Source: Lutibacter sp. (GTDB taxonomy: Bacteria; Bacteroidota; Bacteroidia; Flavobacteriales; Flavobacteriaceae). Taken from it: 41,018 nucleotides of DNA. Made by a program: the position numbers and the translations under genes. The stretch spans positions 1-41,018 of the forward strand of contig NZ_JAKIUR010000028.1 of NCBI RefSeq assembly GCF_021647475.1, written 5' to 3'. Below are positions 1-7,949 of this stretch, piece after piece; the first letter of the stretch is position 1, and each line of letters starts with the position of its first letter. The notes beneath the pieces are model-generated. The model ran no database searches, was not told the DNA's origin, and saw nothing but the letters and a program-made list of their open reading frames with translations.

Positions 1-199
1 ACTACTTGATGTCATTGATGTAAATTATTGATTATCAGTATAATATACAAATAATTAATAACTTTGACAACTATAAATCAACTGATTATCTAGCTTTTAT
101 CAAAGAAAAAGTGTGAGTTTGCCCTGAGTCATTTTATTTTATTAAGTAAATTTTAACAAATGTAGTTATTTAATCAAAGTAACGTTTATCAATATATTG

Positions 200-207
200 T
201 ATATTTG
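200..207 (+). promoter_or_regulatory. Promoter -7 element of the DHH/gldI operon
   Basis: TATATTTG is a perfect match to the Bacteroidota -7 consensus TAnnTTTG. It ends only 6 bases before the ATG at 214, so the transcript would have almost no 5' leader. No good -33 TTTG was found at 18-20 bases upstream. A second perfect match, TAACTTTG, lies at 59-66 and could give a longer leader. Confidence 0.5.
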
Positions 208-213
208 CTCCTT

Positions 214-1245
214 ATGAATGAAGACGAAATAAAGGAAATTAACGACTTGCTTTCAAGTCCTAAAAATATAGTTATTGTTCCACATAGAAATCCAGACGGA
301 GATGCTATTGGAGCTAGCTTAGCGGTATATCAATATCTTATAAATAAAGGACATCATGCCATGGTGGTTTCACCAAATGATTATCCAGAGTTTTTACATT
401 GGTTGCCTAATTCTAAAGAGGTATTTAAATATGATATGCAAAATAGGCAATCTCAAGCTGCTATTGATGAAGCATCTATACTATTTTTGCTAGATTTTAA
501 TGCACTAAATAGAGTTGGTGATGATATGCAACATAAATTAGAAACCTTTGTTGGTAAAGTTATTATGATTGACCATCATCAACAACCAGATGATTTTGCA
601 GATTATTTATATTCTGATATTTCTATTTGCTCTACCTGCCAAATGGTATATCATTTTATTGAAAAATTAGATGATTTAGCACTAATTAATAAAGATATTG
701 CAACCTGTTTATATACAGGTATTATGACAGATACAGGTTCATTTAGGTTTCCGTCAACCACAAGTACAACCCACCGAATTATAGCTAATTTAATAGATAA
801 TGGGGCAAACAATTCCAAAATATATAATAATGTATATGATACCAATTCCTACGGTAGATTGCAATTATTAGGAAGAGCGTTGAGTAATTTAGTGGTAATT
901 GATAAACTAAAAACCGCATATATTCCATTAAGTCAGGCAGATTTAGACGAGTTTAATTTTCAAAAAGGAGATACGGAAGGTGTTGTAAATTATGCATTAT
1001 CATTAAAAGGAATTATTTTTGCTGTAATCTTTATTGAAGATACAGATCAAGAAATTATAAAAATATCTTTAAGATCAAAAGGAAAATTTTCCGTAAATAA
1101 ATTTGCTCGTGAGCATTTTAATGGCGGAGGTCATGATAATGCAGCTGGAGGAAAATCATTTGTTTCTTTAGATAGTACTATTTCTAATTTCTTACGAATT
1201 TTACCAGATTATAAAAAAGAACTTTTAAATTCCTATGAAGAGTAG
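214..1245 (+). CDS. DHH-family phosphoesterase (NrnA-like)
   Basis: Predicted cytoplasmic DHH/DHHA1 phosphoesterase of the nanoRNase / pAp-phosphatase type, which degrades very short RNA oligomers and 3'-phosphoadenosine 5'-phosphate in characterised relatives. The sequence has the motif I NPDGDAIG near residue 28, an LLDFN aspartate near 95, the signature DHH near 120, the DTGSFRF block near 175 and the GGGHDNAAGG motif of the C-terminal DHHA1 substrate-binding domain near 310. The open frame extends to a TTG at 205, but that TTG lies inside the -7 promoter box, so the ATG at 214 is preferred (343 residues). The 3' end overlaps gldI by 11 bases, so the two are translationally coupled. Which substrate is physiological cannot be told from sequence. 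Confidence 0.9.
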   Translation: MNEDEIKEINDLLSSPKNIVIVPHRNPDGDAIGASLAVYQYLINKGHHAMVVSPNDYPEFLHWLPNSKEVFKYDMQNRQSQAAIDEASILFLLDFNALNRVGDDMQHKLETFVGKVIMIDHHQQPDDFADYLYSDISICSTCQMVYHFIEKLDDLALINKDIATCLYTGIMTDTGSFRFPSTTSTTHRIIANLIDNGANNSKIYNNVYDTNSYGRLQLLGRALSNLVVIDKLKTAYIPLSQADLDEFNFQKGDTEGVVNYALSLKGIIFAVIFIEDTDQEIIKISLRSKGKFSVNKFAREHFNGGGHDNAAGGKSFVSLDSTISNFLRILPDYKKELLNSYEE

Positions 1246-1768
1246 TTTTGTATTTATAATAATTTTTTTATTGCTAATCTCGTGTCAAAAACCAGTGCCA
1301 AGGTTGCCAATTATTCAAAAATCGGTTTCACAAGTAGAAAATACAATAGCAATAAATAATAAATTAAAAACGGAGCAAGAATTAATATTTAAAGAAATTA
1401 AAAAAAAAGATTCTTTAAGTAATTATTATTCTTCAAAATATGGATTTTGGTATAAGTATGATATAAAAGGAAATACAAGTTATATCCCAAAAAAAGGAGA
1501 TGAAATATTATATACCTACAAGGTTTATAATGCTCATAATCAATTAATTTATGGATTAACAAAAAAAAAATATTGGGTAGATAAAGAAAATATTATAGAA
1601 GGATTACAAATTGGTTTAAAACTTATGAAACAAGGTGACCAAATAACCTTCTTATTTCCATCAAATGTTGCTTATGGTTTTTCAGGAGACCAAAACAAAA
1701 TAGCTGTAAATCAGCCACTAATTTTTAAAGTTAAATTAAATAAAATAAATAAAAATGAAAGTAATTAA
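1235..1768 (+). CDS. gldI: Gliding-associated FKBP-type PPIase lipoprotein GldI
   Basis: Predicted lipoprotein of the envelope with an FKBP-like peptidyl-prolyl isomerase domain. In gliding Flavobacteriia GldI is needed for gliding motility and is thought to help fold exported motility or type IX secretion components. The N-terminus is a lipoprotein signal ending in LISC near residue 17. A linker to about residue 65 follows, then an FKBP fold (KKGDEILYTYKVY, LQIGLKLMKQGDQITFLFPS, AYGFSG) to the C-terminus. The length of 177 matches the family. It overlaps the upstream DHH gene by 11 bases and the next FKBP gene by 14, so the genes form one operon. The name rests on family resemblance and on the DHH-gldI-FKBP gene order, which is common in this group. 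Confidence 0.85.
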   Translation: MKSSFVFIIIFLLLISCQKPVPRLPIIQKSVSQVENTIAINNKLKTEQELIFKEIKKKDSLSNYYSSKYGFWYKYDIKGNTSYIPKKGDEILYTYKVYNAHNQLIYGLTKKKYWVDKENIIEGLQIGLKLMKQGDQITFLFPSNVAYGFSGDQNKIAVNQPLIFKVKLNKINKNESN

Positions 1769-2477
1769 GTTATCAATTGTTATGGCCGCTTTAGTAGCCT
1801 TAAGTTCATGTAATCAACAAGGATTTACAAAAAAAGCATTAAAAACCGAAAAAGATACCGTAAGTTATGCAATAGGTATTGATATCGCTAATAAATTAAA
1901 AGCAAATTTTCCTGAAGTGGATAGAGATTTATTTATTCAAGGAGTAGTTAGTGGTATTGATTCTACAGACATTTTAATAGAACCAAAAAAAGTAGATGCA
2001 ATTTTACGAAGTTTTTTTACTAAAAGGCAAGTAAAGCTAAGAGAAAAAAAGAAAGCTGAAGCATTAAAAAAAGCAGAAGAAAAATATGGTAATCTTAAAA
2101 AAGAAGGAGAAAAATTTTTAGAAGAAAATAAAACTAAAAAAGGAGTTAAAGTAACCAAAAGCGGTTTGCAATATATTGTTTTAAAAGAAGGAAAAGGAGA
2201 TTCACCAAAAGCAACTTCAAGAGTAAAAGTTAATTATAAAGGAACATTAATTGATGGTACTGAATTTGATAGTTCTAAAAAACCTGTGGAATTTGCTGTT
2301 AATAGAGTAATTAAAGGATGGACAGAAGGTTTACAATTAATGAAAGTTGGTTCAAAATATGAATTTTTTATCCCACAAGATTTGGCTTATGGTGCTTTTC
2401 CACGTAAAGGTGGAGTTATAAAACCATTTTCAACTTTAATTTTTGAAGTAGAATTGGTAGCTATTCCAAAAAAATAA
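1755..2477 (+). CDS. Mip/FkpA-like FKBP peptidyl-prolyl isomerase lipoprotein
   Basis: Predicted periplasmic or outer-membrane-anchored prolyl isomerase and chaperone. The lipoprotein signal ends in LSSC with the cysteine near residue 19. Residues about 30-130 are a lysine/glutamate-rich helical segment beginning DTVSYAIGIDIANKL, typical of the FKBP_N dimerisation domain of Mip and FkpA. Residues about 145-238 form the FKBP domain, with VKVNYKGTLIDGTEFDSS and the C-terminal substrate-pocket sequence AYGAFPRKGGVIKP. It starts 14 bases inside gldI and is followed 18 bases later by a third isomerase gene. The run of three suggests coordinated folding of exported proteins. Confidence 0.9.
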   Translation: MKVIKLSIVMAALVALSSCNQQGFTKKALKTEKDTVSYAIGIDIANKLKANFPEVDRDLFIQGVVSGIDSTDILIEPKKVDAILRSFFTKRQVKLREKKKAEALKKAEEKYGNLKKEGEKFLEENKTKKGVKVTKSGLQYIVLKEGKGDSPKATSRVKVNYKGTLIDGTEFDSSKKPVEFAVNRVIKGWTEGLQLMKVGSKYEFFIPQDLAYGAFPRKGGVIKPFSTLIFEVELVAIPKK

Positions 2478-2495
2478 ACTTAAATAAACTTAAAA

Positions 2496-3608
2496 ATGAA
2501 GAACATAAAATTTTTAATAATCCTTTCTGTTTTAGCAATTATCGTTTCTTGTAAACCTACAAAATATACAAATCTAGAAGATGGTTTGTATGCAAATATG
2601 AATACAAATAAAGGTGCAATTTTATTGAAATTAACTTATGATAAAACGCCAATAACAGTAGCAAACTTTGTTTCTTTGGCTAAAGGAACAAATAAAGAAG
2701 TTACAGATTCTTTAAAAGGTAAACCATTTTATAACGGATTATTATTTCATAGGGTTATTAAAAATTTTATGATTCAAGGAGGTGATCCTACAGGAATAGG
2801 AGAAGGCGGCCCAGGTTATAGTTTTAAGGACGAATTTCCTAAAGATGCAAATGGAAATTTACTTCTAAAACATGATAAAGCAGGTACTTTATCTATGGCA
2901 AATGGAGGACCAAACACCAATGGAAGTCAGTTTTTTATTACGTACAAAGCAACACCTTGGTTAGATGGCAAACATTCGGTTTTTGGCTATGTAGTAAAAG
3001 GACAAAATGTAGTTGATTCCATTGCTAAAAACGACACTATTAAATCGGTTGAAATTATAAAAATTGGAGCTGCAGCTAAAAAATTTAAAGCGGCAAAAGA
3101 ATTTTCTAAATTTTATAAAAATTATGCCGAAGAATTAAAAATAAAGCAAGAAAAAATTCAACAAGCTATGGATAATACCGTAGCTAAAATAAATGAAAAT
3201 ATGGCAAAAGCTCAAATATTGCCATCTGGATTAAAAATTGCTATTACTGAAACTAAAAATGGTGAAACGCCAAAAAAAGGAGTAAAAGTTAAAGTAAATT
3301 ATGCAGGTTATTTTACTAGTGGAAAATTATTTGATACCAATCTTAAAGAAGTAGCCAAAGCCTATCAGGTATATAATGAAGCACGAGATAAACGCCATGG
3401 TTATGAATCGTTTACAACGGTTTATGGTCCAGATGCTCATTTAATAGCTGGTTTTAGAGAAGGATTACAACACATGAAAATAGGAGATAAAGCAATGCTG
3501 TATATTCCGTCATATTTAGGATATGGAGAGCAAGGAGCAGGTAAGGTAATTCCACCTAATACCGATTTAGTTTTTGAACTGGAATTAGTTGGTTTGGCAA
3601 AAAAATAG
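2496..3608 (+). CDS. Cyclophilin-FKBP fusion peptidyl-prolyl isomerase lipoprotein
   Basis: Two unrelated prolyl-isomerase folds lie on one exported polypeptide. The signal peptide ends in IVSC (lipid-anchored Cys near 19). Residues about 30-195 are a cyclophilin domain with FHRVIKNFMIQGGDPTG, NGGPNTNGSQFFIT and WLDGKHSVFG, so the active-site Arg, Gln and Phe positions look intact. A charged helical linker follows at about 195-240. Residues about 245-368 are an FKBP domain (KVKVNYAGYFTSGKLFDTN, GYGEQGAG, IPPNTDLVFELELV). It is the third isomerase of the operon. Both domains appear catalytically competent by motif; targets are unknown. Confidence 0.9.
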   Translation: MKNIKFLIILSVLAIIVSCKPTKYTNLEDGLYANMNTNKGAILLKLTYDKTPITVANFVSLAKGTNKEVTDSLKGKPFYNGLLFHRVIKNFMIQGGDPTGIGEGGPGYSFKDEFPKDANGNLLLKHDKAGTLSMANGGPNTNGSQFFITYKATPWLDGKHSVFGYVVKGQNVVDSIAKNDTIKSVEIIKIGAAAKKFKAAKEFSKFYKNYAEELKIKQEKIQQAMDNTVAKINENMAKAQILPSGLKIAITETKNGETPKKGVKVKVNYAGYFTSGKLFDTNLKEVAKAYQVYNEARDKRHGYESFTTVYGPDAHLIAGFREGLQHMKIGDKAMLYIPSYLGYGEQGAGKVIPPNTDLVFELELVGLAKK

Positions 3609-3617
3609 ATTTATTAG

Positions 3618-4187
3618 GTGTTAGATTTTTTAATTCATAAGGATATAGAATTATTTATCTACCTCAATAATTTAGGTAGTACTCAATGGGATGGGTTTTG
3701 GTTATTTGTAACTAATAAATTTACATCCATTCCATTGTATATCTTTCTATTATTTTTAACCTATAAACAGCTTGGTTTTAAAAAAATGTTATTGGTTTTG
3801 CTGTTTGGAGGTTTATTAATTGCTCTATCCGACCAAACTAGCAATATCTTTAAATATGGTTTTAAGCGTTTAAGACCTTGTCATAATGATGATATTTCTT
3901 CTTTAATAAGAATTGTTAGGGAAGGATGCGGTGGTTTGTATGGTTATTTTTCTGGTCACGCTATTAATTCTATGGGAATCGCAGTGTTTTTTGGCTTATT
4001 ATTAAAAAATAGTTATAAATATTTATTCCCAATATTAATATTTTGGGCAATACTAATTGGTTATAGTAGAATATACGTTGGTGTACATTATCCTTTAGAT
4101 GTATTAACAGGAATGTTATTTGGAGTTCTATACGGAACGTTATTTAATAAATTGCTAATCTATTTTTTGAAAAAAATTAAGAATTAG
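3618..4187 (+). CDS. PAP2-family membrane phosphatase
   Basis: Integral inner-membrane lipid phosphatase with active site on the periplasmic side. Family members act on undecaprenyl pyrophosphate, phosphatidic acid or lipid A phosphates. All three motifs are visible: KYGFKRLRP (KX6RP) near residue 88, YFSGH (PSGH type, Phe for Pro) near 112, and SRIYVGVHYPLD (SRX5HX3D) near 148. About five or six transmembrane helices are expected in 189 residues. The start is a GTG 9 bases after the upstream stop; no ATG is available early in the frame. The 3' end overlaps the convergent membrane-protein gene by 11 bases. The nearby lipid-linked glycosyltransferase cluster makes a lipid-carrier or lipid A role attractive, but that is inference. 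Confidence 0.85.
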   Translation: MLDFLIHKDIELFIYLNNLGSTQWDGFWLFVTNKFTSIPLYIFLLFLTYKQLGFKKMLLVLLFGGLLIALSDQTSNIFKYGFKRLRPCHNDDISSLIRIVREGCGGLYGYFSGHAINSMGIAVFFGLLLKNSYKYLFPILIFWAILIGYSRIYVGVHYPLDVLTGMLFGVLYGTLFNKLLIYFLKKIKN

Positions 4188-4857
4188 CAGTAAAAATTTC
4201 TCTTTTATTCAGCGGATTTATAAATATTAATAAGAATATAACCGCAAACGCTAATTCATATAATTCCCATTTTTTTTTCGAGTGAACAAAAACAATTAAT
4301 CCGGTAGCAATTAAAAATGCAATAGTGTGATGCCATTTTACTATTGGAACGGCAAATAAATTTGCTAATTTTTTTATGGATGCCACTTTCCTATATAAAA
4401 TAGGTAATATTAAAAGATATATAACTAATAGAATAGTTAGTAACTGACTAAAAATAAGTTTATTAATTTTTTCACCATCAACAACCATATTGTGTAAATT
4501 AGTTTCATGTTGTGCATTATTTTCTATAAAAAATTCAGAGGATTGAACATTGAAAATGCGTTGACCCCATGAAATTTCTTCGCCAGAAGCAAAAAAGAAT
4601 GCTATCGCCATTACTAAAACACCTAATTTCCAAGATGCGTTTTTATGTTTAAAGAATTTAAAAAAGTAATAAAACAGCAATAGACTTGAACATAAAAGTA
4701 ATACAAATTGACTATTTTCTACAAAGCCATCTTCAACGGCATAAACTGTTTCAAAATAATTTAAATCGGTATTTGCATAATATAATCCAAAGGCAAAAGC
4801 TATAATTAAAAATACATAGCCAAGCTTGTCTGTTTTTGTAAGTGTATTAATTTTCAT
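4177..4857 (-). CDS. Conserved six-helix membrane protein of unknown function
   Basis: I do not recognise a characterised function. The 226 residues contain about six hydrophobic helices. Between helices 3 and 4 lies a polar block with GEEISWGQRIF at 92-102 and NNAQHETNLHN at 113-123. Its charged and aromatic conservation looks like an active or binding site, and I recall a similar motif in membrane proteins beside glycosyltransferase genes. It is the last gene of a minus-strand run, 12 bases after a GT39-like gene, so a role in lipid-linked sugar transfer or envelope glycan modification is likely by context only. Confidence 0.75.
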   Translation of the reverse strand: MKINTLTKTDKLGYVFLIIAFAFGLYYANTDLNYFETVYAVEDGFVENSQFVLLLCSSLLLFYYFFKFFKHKNASWKLGVLVMAIAFFFASGEEISWGQRIFNVQSSEFFIENNAQHETNLHNMVVDGEKINKLIFSQLLTILLVIYLLILPILYRKVASIKKLANLFAVPIVKWHHTIAFLIATGLIVFVHSKKKWELYELAFAVIFLLIFINPLNKREIFTANS

Positions 4858-4869
4858 AAGTCAAAAGTA

Positions 4870-6495
4870 CTATTTTTTTAAAACTAAATAAAACGGTCTA
4901 ATTAATCTTTCCTTCTTTTTTGAACCTTTATTTAAATTATAAGTTTCTTTCAAAATTAATTGATAATTTTTAGAGAGTTTTTTGGTGATTTTAGGTACAT
5001 CTTCATTTAATATTAGAAGTCCAAACTTAGTTTCTTTTGGAATTTGTACTATTTTATTTTTATAAATATTTTTTATTTTCCCGTTGTAATTCCATAATAA
5101 TTCTGGAGTTACTTCTCCAACTGAATAAGTGGTTATATGATTATTATTTTCAATTTGATGCAAGGAATTTATTTCATTATAAGCATCGTTTTTATTCAGG
5201 TTTGTAGAAATAGGTAATCCAAAAATAAGGATAAAAGCAATAAAAAGAACATTTAAATAAAATACATTTTGAATGTTCTTTTTTATAAGGTTTTTAATGA
5301 TGTAAATGCCAATTAAAACTAAACTTAAGGAAGTTAAAATATAACTTATAAGGAAGTTTTGAATTTCATTTTTTAATAAGAAATAAATAATAAAAGGAAA
5401 TACCAAGCCAATAAAAGCTATTAAACCAAAATTAAAATAAACAGGAATCGTTTCTTTTTTATTTTTAAGTTTAGCAAAACTTCGAATTAAATATTGAATG
5501 TAAAAACCTGTGTTTAATGCTAAAGGAATTAATACAGGCATTAAATAACGTGGTTTTTTTTCTGGAATTAAGGATAATAAAATTACCGCAATTATAGTCC
5601 ACCAAAATGTAAATTTATATATTTTTTTGTTTTGTACACGCTTTATTAAATAAGGGTAAAGTAAGCTGATAAAAGCAGGAATAGTCCAAATACCCGATTG
5701 TGTAAAAAAGCTCCAATAATAATAAAATGGTTTAACATTATAACTATTCCAATTACCCGTTTCCTTAGTCGCAATTTTTAAAAAAGCATCAGCATCAGCA
5801 ATTCTTACATAAATAAACCACCATCCGCCAATAATTATGAATAAGAATATAAAACTTATAAAAGAAAGCGTTTTAGATTTAAAATCTTTAAATTTAAATA
5901 CAATTCCGTAGGATATAATAAACGGTAAAAATAATGCATATAAAGAAACAGGACCTTTACTTAAAAACGATAACCCAACAAAAAAAGATGCCAACAATGC
6001 ATTTTTCCAAAGTTGTTTTGAGCTTTCAAAAAACTGAAATAGGAAATAAATTCCTGCAATCATAAAACCATGAGCAAAAATATCCCAAGGTGCTTCGTTT
6101 AAAATGCCAATAACATAAAATGAAGTTACCACAATTAAACTATTGTTAAAACTATGAAGTTTAGAAAGTTGTAATTTTAAGGATAATAGATAAACGAAAA
6201 TTCCTAGAAATAATACCATTAAAGCTGCTGGTAATCGTAAAGCAAATAAACTATTTACTCCAAAAATTAATCCTGAAATTGCTGTTAACCAAGTTGGTAG
6301 AGGAGGTTTTTGATAACGAGGTTCTCCATTCATTGTAGTAAGCAACCAATGGTTATCTTGAATCATTTCACGTGCTGAAATAAAATTACGAGCTTCCATA
6401 ATGGTTACATTTGGAATGTTTAAATGAATCAATAGCATGGCTAAAACCAATACGGTTAAACTTGCAATAGGATATTTTTCAAAAATTTTTATCAT
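4870..6495 (-). CDS. GT39-family (ArnT/PMT-like) membrane glycosyltransferase
   Basis: Polytopic inner-membrane glycosyltransferase expected to move a sugar from a polyprenyl-phosphate donor to an envelope acceptor on the periplasmic face, as ArnT does for lipid A. The first periplasmic loop carries the family signature: an acidic MEARNFISAREM segment near residue 34 followed by RYQKPPLPTWLTA near 60. About 10-12 hydrophobic helices follow, then a soluble C-terminal tail of about 100 residues. The start codon immediately abuts the stop of the LAB_N gene upstream, implying translational coupling. It is one of two GT39-like genes in this cluster. The acceptor (lipid A, glycan or protein) cannot be deduced. 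Confidence 0.85.
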   Translation of the reverse strand: MIKIFEKYPIASLTVLVLAMLLIHLNIPNVTIMEARNFISAREMIQDNHWLLTTMNGEPRYQKPPLPTWLTAISGLIFGVNSLFALRLPAALMVLFLGIFVYLLSLKLQLSKLHSFNNSLIVVTSFYVIGILNEAPWDIFAHGFMIAGIYFLFQFFESSKQLWKNALLASFFVGLSFLSKGPVSLYALFLPFIISYGIVFKFKDFKSKTLSFISFIFLFIIIGGWWFIYVRIADADAFLKIATKETGNWNSYNVKPFYYYWSFFTQSGIWTIPAFISLLYPYLIKRVQNKKIYKFTFWWTIIAVILLSLIPEKKPRYLMPVLIPLALNTGFYIQYLIRSFAKLKNKKETIPVYFNFGLIAFIGLVFPFIIYFLLKNEIQNFLISYILTSLSLVLIGIYIIKNLIKKNIQNVFYLNVLFIAFILIFGLPISTNLNKNDAYNEINSLHQIENNNHITTYSVGEVTPELLWNYNGKIKNIYKNKIVQIPKETKFGLLILNEDVPKITKKLSKNYQLILKETYNLNKGSKKKERLIRPFYLVLKK

Positions 6496-7116
6496 TTATG
6501 CATGTCTTTTTGATAATATGATATTTCTAGAATAAATAATGGAACCCATCATATGACCAACAAATAAAACAGGATCTCTACGTAAAATTGCGTAAATTAA
6601 AATCATTAATGAGCCAATTAAACTTAACAACCAAAATCCGAATGGTAATGAAGATTCTTTATTTTTTTCTGAATAAAGCCATTGATACACAAAACGTAAC
6701 GTAAAAATTACTTGAGCAATACTTCCCCAAAGTAAAAGAGTAAATGGGATATCTTTATTTTCGAAAAGTTTAACCAAATCATATGTGTTATTATTAAATG
6801 AATAAATAACAATTAATACAGGGAAAATCCATAAAAATATCCGTAAAAATTTAGGTGCTTTTTGCCATTCACCTTGTAATTGTAAATTTCTGATATAGAT
6901 AAAATAGGTGAGTGCCTGTCCAAGCATTATGGCAAAATCATTCCGCAGATAACCATAAACAAACAATAAAAACGAAGCTAATAAACTTAGTTTCCAAAAA
7001 ATAGAAGGCGTTAAAACTTTTTTGCTTTTTTCAGATAAAATCCATTGTAAAATTAACCTTCCAGAAAATAAAAGTTGAGCAAAAAAACCAACACTATAAA
7101 TAATCCAATTACTCAT
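6496..7116 (-). CDS. Membrane protein with two tandem LAB_N (lipid A synthase N-terminal-like) units
   Basis: This 206-residue membrane protein is built from two homologous halves. Residues about 10-80 (GFFAQLLFSGRLILQWILSE, FWKLSLL, IYIRNLQL) align with about 131-202 (GSIAQVIFTLRFVYQWLYSE, FWLLSLI, IYSRNIIL). Each unit resembles the LAB_N domain found as a short stand-alone protein or fused to lipid-A-disaccharide synthase; the exact biochemical role of LAB_N is unclear to me. Its ATG overlaps the stop of the preceding GT2 gene (TAATG). It sits between a polyprenyl-phosphate sugar synthase and a GT39 transferase, where flippase or accessory proteins are often found, so a helper role in sugar-lipid transport is plausible but unproven. 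Confidence 0.8.
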   Translation of the reverse strand: MSNWIIYSVGFFAQLLFSGRLILQWILSEKSKKVLTPSIFWKLSLLASFLLFVYGYLRNDFAIMLGQALTYFIYIRNLQLQGEWQKAPKFLRIFLWIFPVLIVIYSFNNNTYDLVKLFENKDIPFTLLLWGSIAQVIFTLRFVYQWLYSEKNKESSLPFGFWLLSLIGSLMILIYAILRRDPVLFVGHMMGSIIYSRNIILSKRHA

Positions 7117-7829
7117 TAACTTTTTTTGGAAATTTCGTAATTAATGTATTTTTTCTTCATCCATAAGTAAGCAAAACAATCCATAAGTGGTCCTAATAAT
7201 CTATTCCATAAACCGTATTTTGCTTCTCCGGCAATTCTAGGAAAATGTTGTACAGGTATTTGCTTTATTTTTCCATCTTGTAATAAAATCATGGCTGGTA
7301 AAAAGCGATGCAAACCTTTAAACATTGGAATTTTTTTTGCATATTCAGTTTTTATAACTTTTAATGGACAACCCGTATCATCCATTCCATCGTGTGTAAA
7401 AGCACGCCTAATTCCATTGGCAATGGTAGAAGACATATTTTTAACAAACGAATCTTTTCTATTAGCTCTAACGCCAGTTACCAAATCGTATTCTCCAATT
7501 TCATTTAATAATAAATTAAAATCTTCAGGAGCAGTTTGCAAATCAGAATCAATATAGCCAACAAGTTCAGTGTCTACATTTTTAAATCCGGCAGTTATGG
7601 CAGCACTTAAACCTTTGTTTTCTTTGAACTCGATGTAGGAGAAATCAGTATTTTTAGCACAAATTTCTTCAATGATTTGTTGACTTTTGTCCTTACTTCC
7701 ATCATTAACAAAAAGAATTTTTGTTTTTTTTGTTGCTATTTTAAGGTATTTAGAAAGTTCTGTTTCAACTCTTTTTAAATTGTCTTCTTCATTAAACACC
7801 GGAACTACAATGGTAAATTCGTATTGCAT
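7116..7829 (-). CDS. GT2 polyprenyl-phosphate sugar transferase (DPM1/ArnC-like)
   Basis: GT-A fold family 2 glycosyltransferase that probably loads a nucleotide sugar onto undecaprenyl phosphate at the cytoplasmic face, supplying the donor for the downstream GT39 enzyme. The motifs are VVPVFNEEDNL near residue 8, VNDGSKDKS near 41, the metal-binding DSDLQ near 94 and the GCPLKVIK segment near 155. There is no C-terminal transmembrane pair, so it resembles single-domain DPM1 more than ArnC/GtrB. It is the first gene of a tightly coupled trio with LAB_N and GT39, and has its own candidate promoter box at 7882-7889. Confidence 0.88.
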   Translation of the reverse strand: MQYEFTIVVPVFNEEDNLKRVETELSKYLKIATKKTKILFVNDGSKDKSQQIIEEICAKNTDFSYIEFKENKGLSAAITAGFKNVDTELVGYIDSDLQTAPEDFNLLLNEIGEYDLVTGVRANRKDSFVKNMSSTIANGIRRAFTHDGMDDTGCPLKVIKTEYAKKIPMFKGLHRFLPAMILLQDGKIKQIPVQHFPRIAGEAKYGLWNRLLGPLMDCFAYLWMKKKYINYEISKKS

Positions 7830-7881
7830 TAGTAATCAATATTTTAGTTTTAAAATTCTTTTTATTTGGTTAGAATTTTGG

Positions 7882-7889
7882 CAAATTTA
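7882..7889 (-). promoter_or_regulatory. Candidate -7 element for the GT2/LAB_N/GT39 operon
   Basis: On the minus strand this reads TAAATTTG, a perfect TAnnTTTG box, in the 120-base gap between the two glycosyltransferase sub-operons. It would give a leader of about 45 bases to the ATG at 7829. No clear -33 TTTG was found. Confidence 0.45.
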
Positions 7890-7949
7890 ATCTATTTATT
7901 TGTATTTATTAATTCTATAAAAAATGAATAAGTTAAAGTGAAACAGCTA

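Noticed and set aside
1..199. Possible end of an upstream gene at the left edge
   Set aside because: All frames contain frequent stops; only AT-rich intergenic sequence with promoter-like boxes is visible.
205..213. TTG start giving a 346-residue DHH protein
   Set aside because: The TTG lies within the -7 promoter box; the ATG at 214 gives the normal family start.
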